Position numbers and translations under genes: made by a program. A stretch of 64,000 nucleotides of DNA from CAXBES01 sp963974915 (GTDB lineage Bacteria; Bacteroidota; Bacteroidia; Flavobacteriales; Flavobacteriaceae). The notes under the pieces were generated by a model, which saw nothing but the letters and a program-made list of their open reading frames with translations, ran no database searches and was not told the origin of the DNA. Of this stretch, positions 62,072-64,000 are shown one piece after another. Location: positions 62,001 to 126,000 of the forward strand of contig CAXBES010000007.1 of assembly GCA_963974915.1 (NCBI GenBank). Direction: 5' to 3'. Position 1 is the first letter of the stretch, and every line of letters starts with the position of its first letter.

Positions 62072-63297
62072 GACTTATTTTTAAGCTCGATCCATTTGCT
62101 TAAATACTTTGTACTTTGAAGAGTATGATGCTGAAGTATCGCGCCAATAAAATTTTGTTCCCTATGTGTATTAAGTTGGGATGAAAGAGTAACAATTCTT
62201 TTGATAAATACTTCTGAAAAATCTTTCTTCTGAAAACGATCGTTAACAATTCTGCAACCATTTTGCTGAGCTTCACACCAGATGTTTTCTTCATTATACA
62301 AGCTAACTGAAGCCTGCGCAAAGGTAGGAGCACTATCTGCAATCCTTCCTGCGAAAGGAAGCGTTCCGTTTATTCCTTCTGCTCCAACTTTAGTAGTTAC
62401 CGAAGGTGTTCCGTTAAGCATCGCATCTAACAATTTTCCCTTTAGCCCTGCTCCAAACCGTATGGGGGCCAAACAAACTCTGGCATTTTTCATTACTTCG
62501 GAAACGCTTTCGGTCCAGCCTTTAATTAAAAAGCCTTCTTTACCACTGTGCAATTCTGAAACTTGTTGCGACGCATAAGCACCATAAACATGAATGCTGG
62601 CTTGGGGTAATTCGGCTTTAATTAACGGCCAAATTTCTCTTTTCAGATATAAAATTGAATCTACATTAGGGCTATGAAGTAAATTACCTATAGTTACAAA
62701 ATCTCTCCTTTCTTCATATTTTGGTATATTTTTGCCCATAAAGGAAGGTTTTTCGACCAAAAAAGGCAAATAATGAAGGATTTTAGGAGAAACTGAAAAT
62801 TTATCCTGGAGCAATTCCATTTCAAATTCCGAAATAATAAGTGAAAGATCGCATCTTAGAATACTCGCTATTTCTCTCTTTGCAATTTTGGTAAACTGAT
62901 ATGCTTTGTCATAAGATGCTCCCTTCTTTACAGCTTCTTCTCTCGCCTTCCGTAGAAAATGTAAGTCTTCAGTATCTAAGATCCTGAATGCTTCAGGAAC
63001 AGTTTCGGTGACGCGCCAGCCAAATTGTTCTTCGGTGATGTAACGATCAAAAAGTACGATCGAGGGTTTAAGCTCACTTATGAATTCATTAAAACCACTA
63101 TCATTGAGTGTAATATGTTCAATAGAAATTCCCTTCCTATCGAGATTCACAGATCTTTCCGAAGTACCGGCTGTAGTTGCAAAACAGATATGATATCCGA
63201 TTTCAGAAAAAAGAGAAATTAATTGCATCATTCTACTTCCCGCTGCTGTGGTAGAGGGTTCGGGAAACGTATGACCTATTATTAAAAGTGTATTCAC
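62068..63297 (-). CDS. Glycosyltransferase family 4-like protein
   Basis: The 409-residue protein starts with GTG at 63297 (MNTLLIIGHTFPEPSTTAAGSRM), 8 bases after the stop of the upstream gene. FVTIGNLLHSPNVDSILYLKREIWPLI and RVCLAPIRFGAGLKGKLLDAMLNGTPSVTT are the GT4 donor-site motifs. The middle contains DTEDLHFLRKAREEA, common in group-1 enzymes of Bacteroidota. It is probably cytoplasmic. It is not part of the 2435-12012 cluster, and its acceptor is unknown. Confidence 0.83.
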   Translation of the reverse strand: MNTLLIIGHTFPEPSTTAAGSRMMQLISLFSEIGYHICFATTAGTSERSVNLDRKGISIEHITLNDSGFNEFISELKPSIVLFDRYITEEQFGWRVTETVPEAFRILDTEDLHFLRKAREEAVKKGASYDKAYQFTKIAKREIASILRCDLSLIISEFEMELLQDKFSVSPKILHYLPFLVEKPSFMGKNIPKYEERRDFVTIGNLLHSPNVDSILYLKREIWPLIKAELPQASIHVYGAYASQQVSELHSGKEGFLIKGWTESVSEVMKNARVCLAPIRFGAGLKGKLLDAMLNGTPSVTTKVGAEGINGTLPFAGRIADSAPTFAQASVSLYNEENIWCEAQQNGCRIVNDRFQKKDFSEVFIKRIVTLSSQLNTHREQNFIGAILQHHTLQSTKYLSKWIELKNKS

Positions 63298-63305
63298 TCT
63301 TTTTA

Positions 63306-64000
63306 CTATAAGTTACTCAGGTCAACAAAAGCTGTTTTTACCAATTTAGATTTGCCATCGACATCGGTCCATGCGAAGAAAGCTTTATTACCCATGACTT
63401 CCATCTGTGGAAATCCGCTGGCACGTTCGGGACTTGTTGTAGCAACCACAACAGCCTCACCTTTTGAGCCATTACTGTTAATCTTTATAGCTTTGATCAC
63501 GGTAGTCTCATCAATATTTTCCATCCAACAAACCAAAGCAGACCCTTTGGAGATCATCGCAACGTCAACTCTTCCTGAAGTATCATTACTATCCACGCGA
63601 ATTGGGAGTCCGAAGGTTAACCCATTGTCATCAGAAAAAACTATTTGCACTTTAGGCTTATCGTTCTTTGCTGTAAACCACGCAATTGCTGCTCCATCAT
63701 CGTAAGTATCGATGGAGGGTCCGTTAACCGGGCATCCCGGTATTTCCCAGTTGTCATTACCAATATTTTTGGGCTGAGACCAACCCGTTTCCTGCTCCCA
63801 TCTTACTACTGAGACATCCCGAATTTCTTTTTCACTTCTGTCGCGATATGCCACGAGAATTACATCGTTAGTACCAATAGCGGTACTGGTATTGCAGCAG
63901 TCACAAACACGATCGTCTAATAAAGTGTCGTATTGTATAGACCCATCTTCAAATACCAATGCACCCCTCAAAGTCATTTGTCCGTTGCCATGTCCGTCTT
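63306..64000 (-). CDS. Sialidase-like beta-propeller protein (5' end cut by window edge)
   Basis: The frame is open to the window edge, with DGHGNGQMTLRGALVFEDG at the visible N-terminal side, so the true start lies outside. The visible 231 residues have repeated beta-propeller blades with Asp-box-like SDDNGLTFG, and conserved cysteines in VCDCCNTS and GCPVNGP. Proteins of this pattern are annotated as exo-alpha-sialidases without proof. The CDCC/GCPVNGP pair suggests a metal or disulfide site. The GT4 gene follows 8 bases after its stop, so the two may be co-transcribed. Confidence 0.7.
   Translation of the reverse strand, partial: DGHGNGQMTLRGALVFEDGSIQYDTLLDDRVCDCCNTSTAIGTNDVILVAYRDRSEKEIRDVSVVRWEQETGWSQPKNIGNDNWEIPGCPVNGPSIDTYDDGAAIAWFTAKNDKPKVQIVFSDDNGLTFGLPIRVDSNDTSGRVDVAMISKGSALVCWMENIDETTVIKAIKINSNGSKGEAVVVATTSPERASGFPQMEVMGNKAFFAWTDVDGKSKLVKTAFVDLSNL

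Noticed and set aside
1..64000. tRNA, rRNA, CRISPR arrays, prophage or integrated element
   Set aside because: Scanning by eye on both strands gave no cloverleaf-like gene, regular spaced repeats, integrase or transposase; tools such as tRNAscan could still find a missed tRNA.

Overview
The window is a gene-dense piece of a chromosome from a member of the Bacteroidota, almost certainly family Flavobacteriaceae. The base composition is AT-rich. Several genes are typical of this family: a DUF5606 gene beside def and ruvX, a subtilase with a type IX secretion (T9SS) sorting tail, a gliding-motility-type C-terminal domain, bacillithiol enzyme BshC, RluF, and a QEGLA/DUF1704 protein. Many genes also carry the Bacteroidota -7 promoter box (TAnnTTTG) just upstream. 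I see no rRNA, tRNA, CRISPR array, insertion sequence, prophage or plasmid module. A genus cannot be named from sequence reading alone.

Layout. 1-2365: DUF5606 (cut by the edge), def and ruvX on the minus strand, with dapD divergent. 2435-12012: a surface-glycan cluster, probably the lipopolysaccharide/lipooligosaccharide core, with a sugar kinase-like protein, a GT9 heptosyltransferase-like enzyme, five GT2 enzymes in two paralogous pairs plus one, a GT4 enzyme, two methyltransferases and a polysaccharide deacetylase. No flippase, polymerase or exporter is present. 12002-15165: threonylcarbamoyl-AMP synthase, a CCA-adding-type nucleotidyltransferase with an HD domain, and a heme A synthase-like protein. 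15218-17015: two paralogous cysteine-containing lipoproteins of no recognised family. 17196-24497: a pRiA4b-like protein, a nucleoid-associated protein, an ABC transporter pair, a large secreted adhesin-like protein, and a methyltransferase/SRPBCC pair. 24560-36677: an outer-membrane protein, uvrB, a small zinc peptidase, a GH3-type ligase, rluF, DUF2254, a TerB-like protein, sucC, lysA, a GNAT enzyme and DUF1456.

36876-43867: a cold-shock protein with a textbook terminator, a second SRPBCC/methyltransferase pair in which the methyltransferase is frameshifted, a lipoprotein, then mnmA, the T9SS subtilase and a nitronate monooxygenase-like enzyme in one run. 43966-52577: yidC, pyrG, DUF3820, DUF922, OsmC, a LysM plus periplasmic-binding-fold protein, and guaA, all on the minus strand. 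52760-59838: a DUF1704 HExxxH metallopeptidase followed closely by an ATP-grasp ligase, then bshC convergent to them, then an M14 carboxypeptidase. 59917-64000: a 46-residue ORF, trmL, a TPR lipoprotein, a GT4 glycosyltransferase and a beta-propeller-like protein cut by the edge.

The best candidate for an under-described system is the DUF1704 metallopeptidase plus ATP-grasp ligase pair (52760-55639). Its parts resemble the two halves of an add/remove cycle for a peptide C-terminus. The second theme is regulatory: repeated -7 boxes end only 3-6 bases before start codons, which predicts near-leaderless mRNAs. In five genes such a box also creates a false upstream TTG start.
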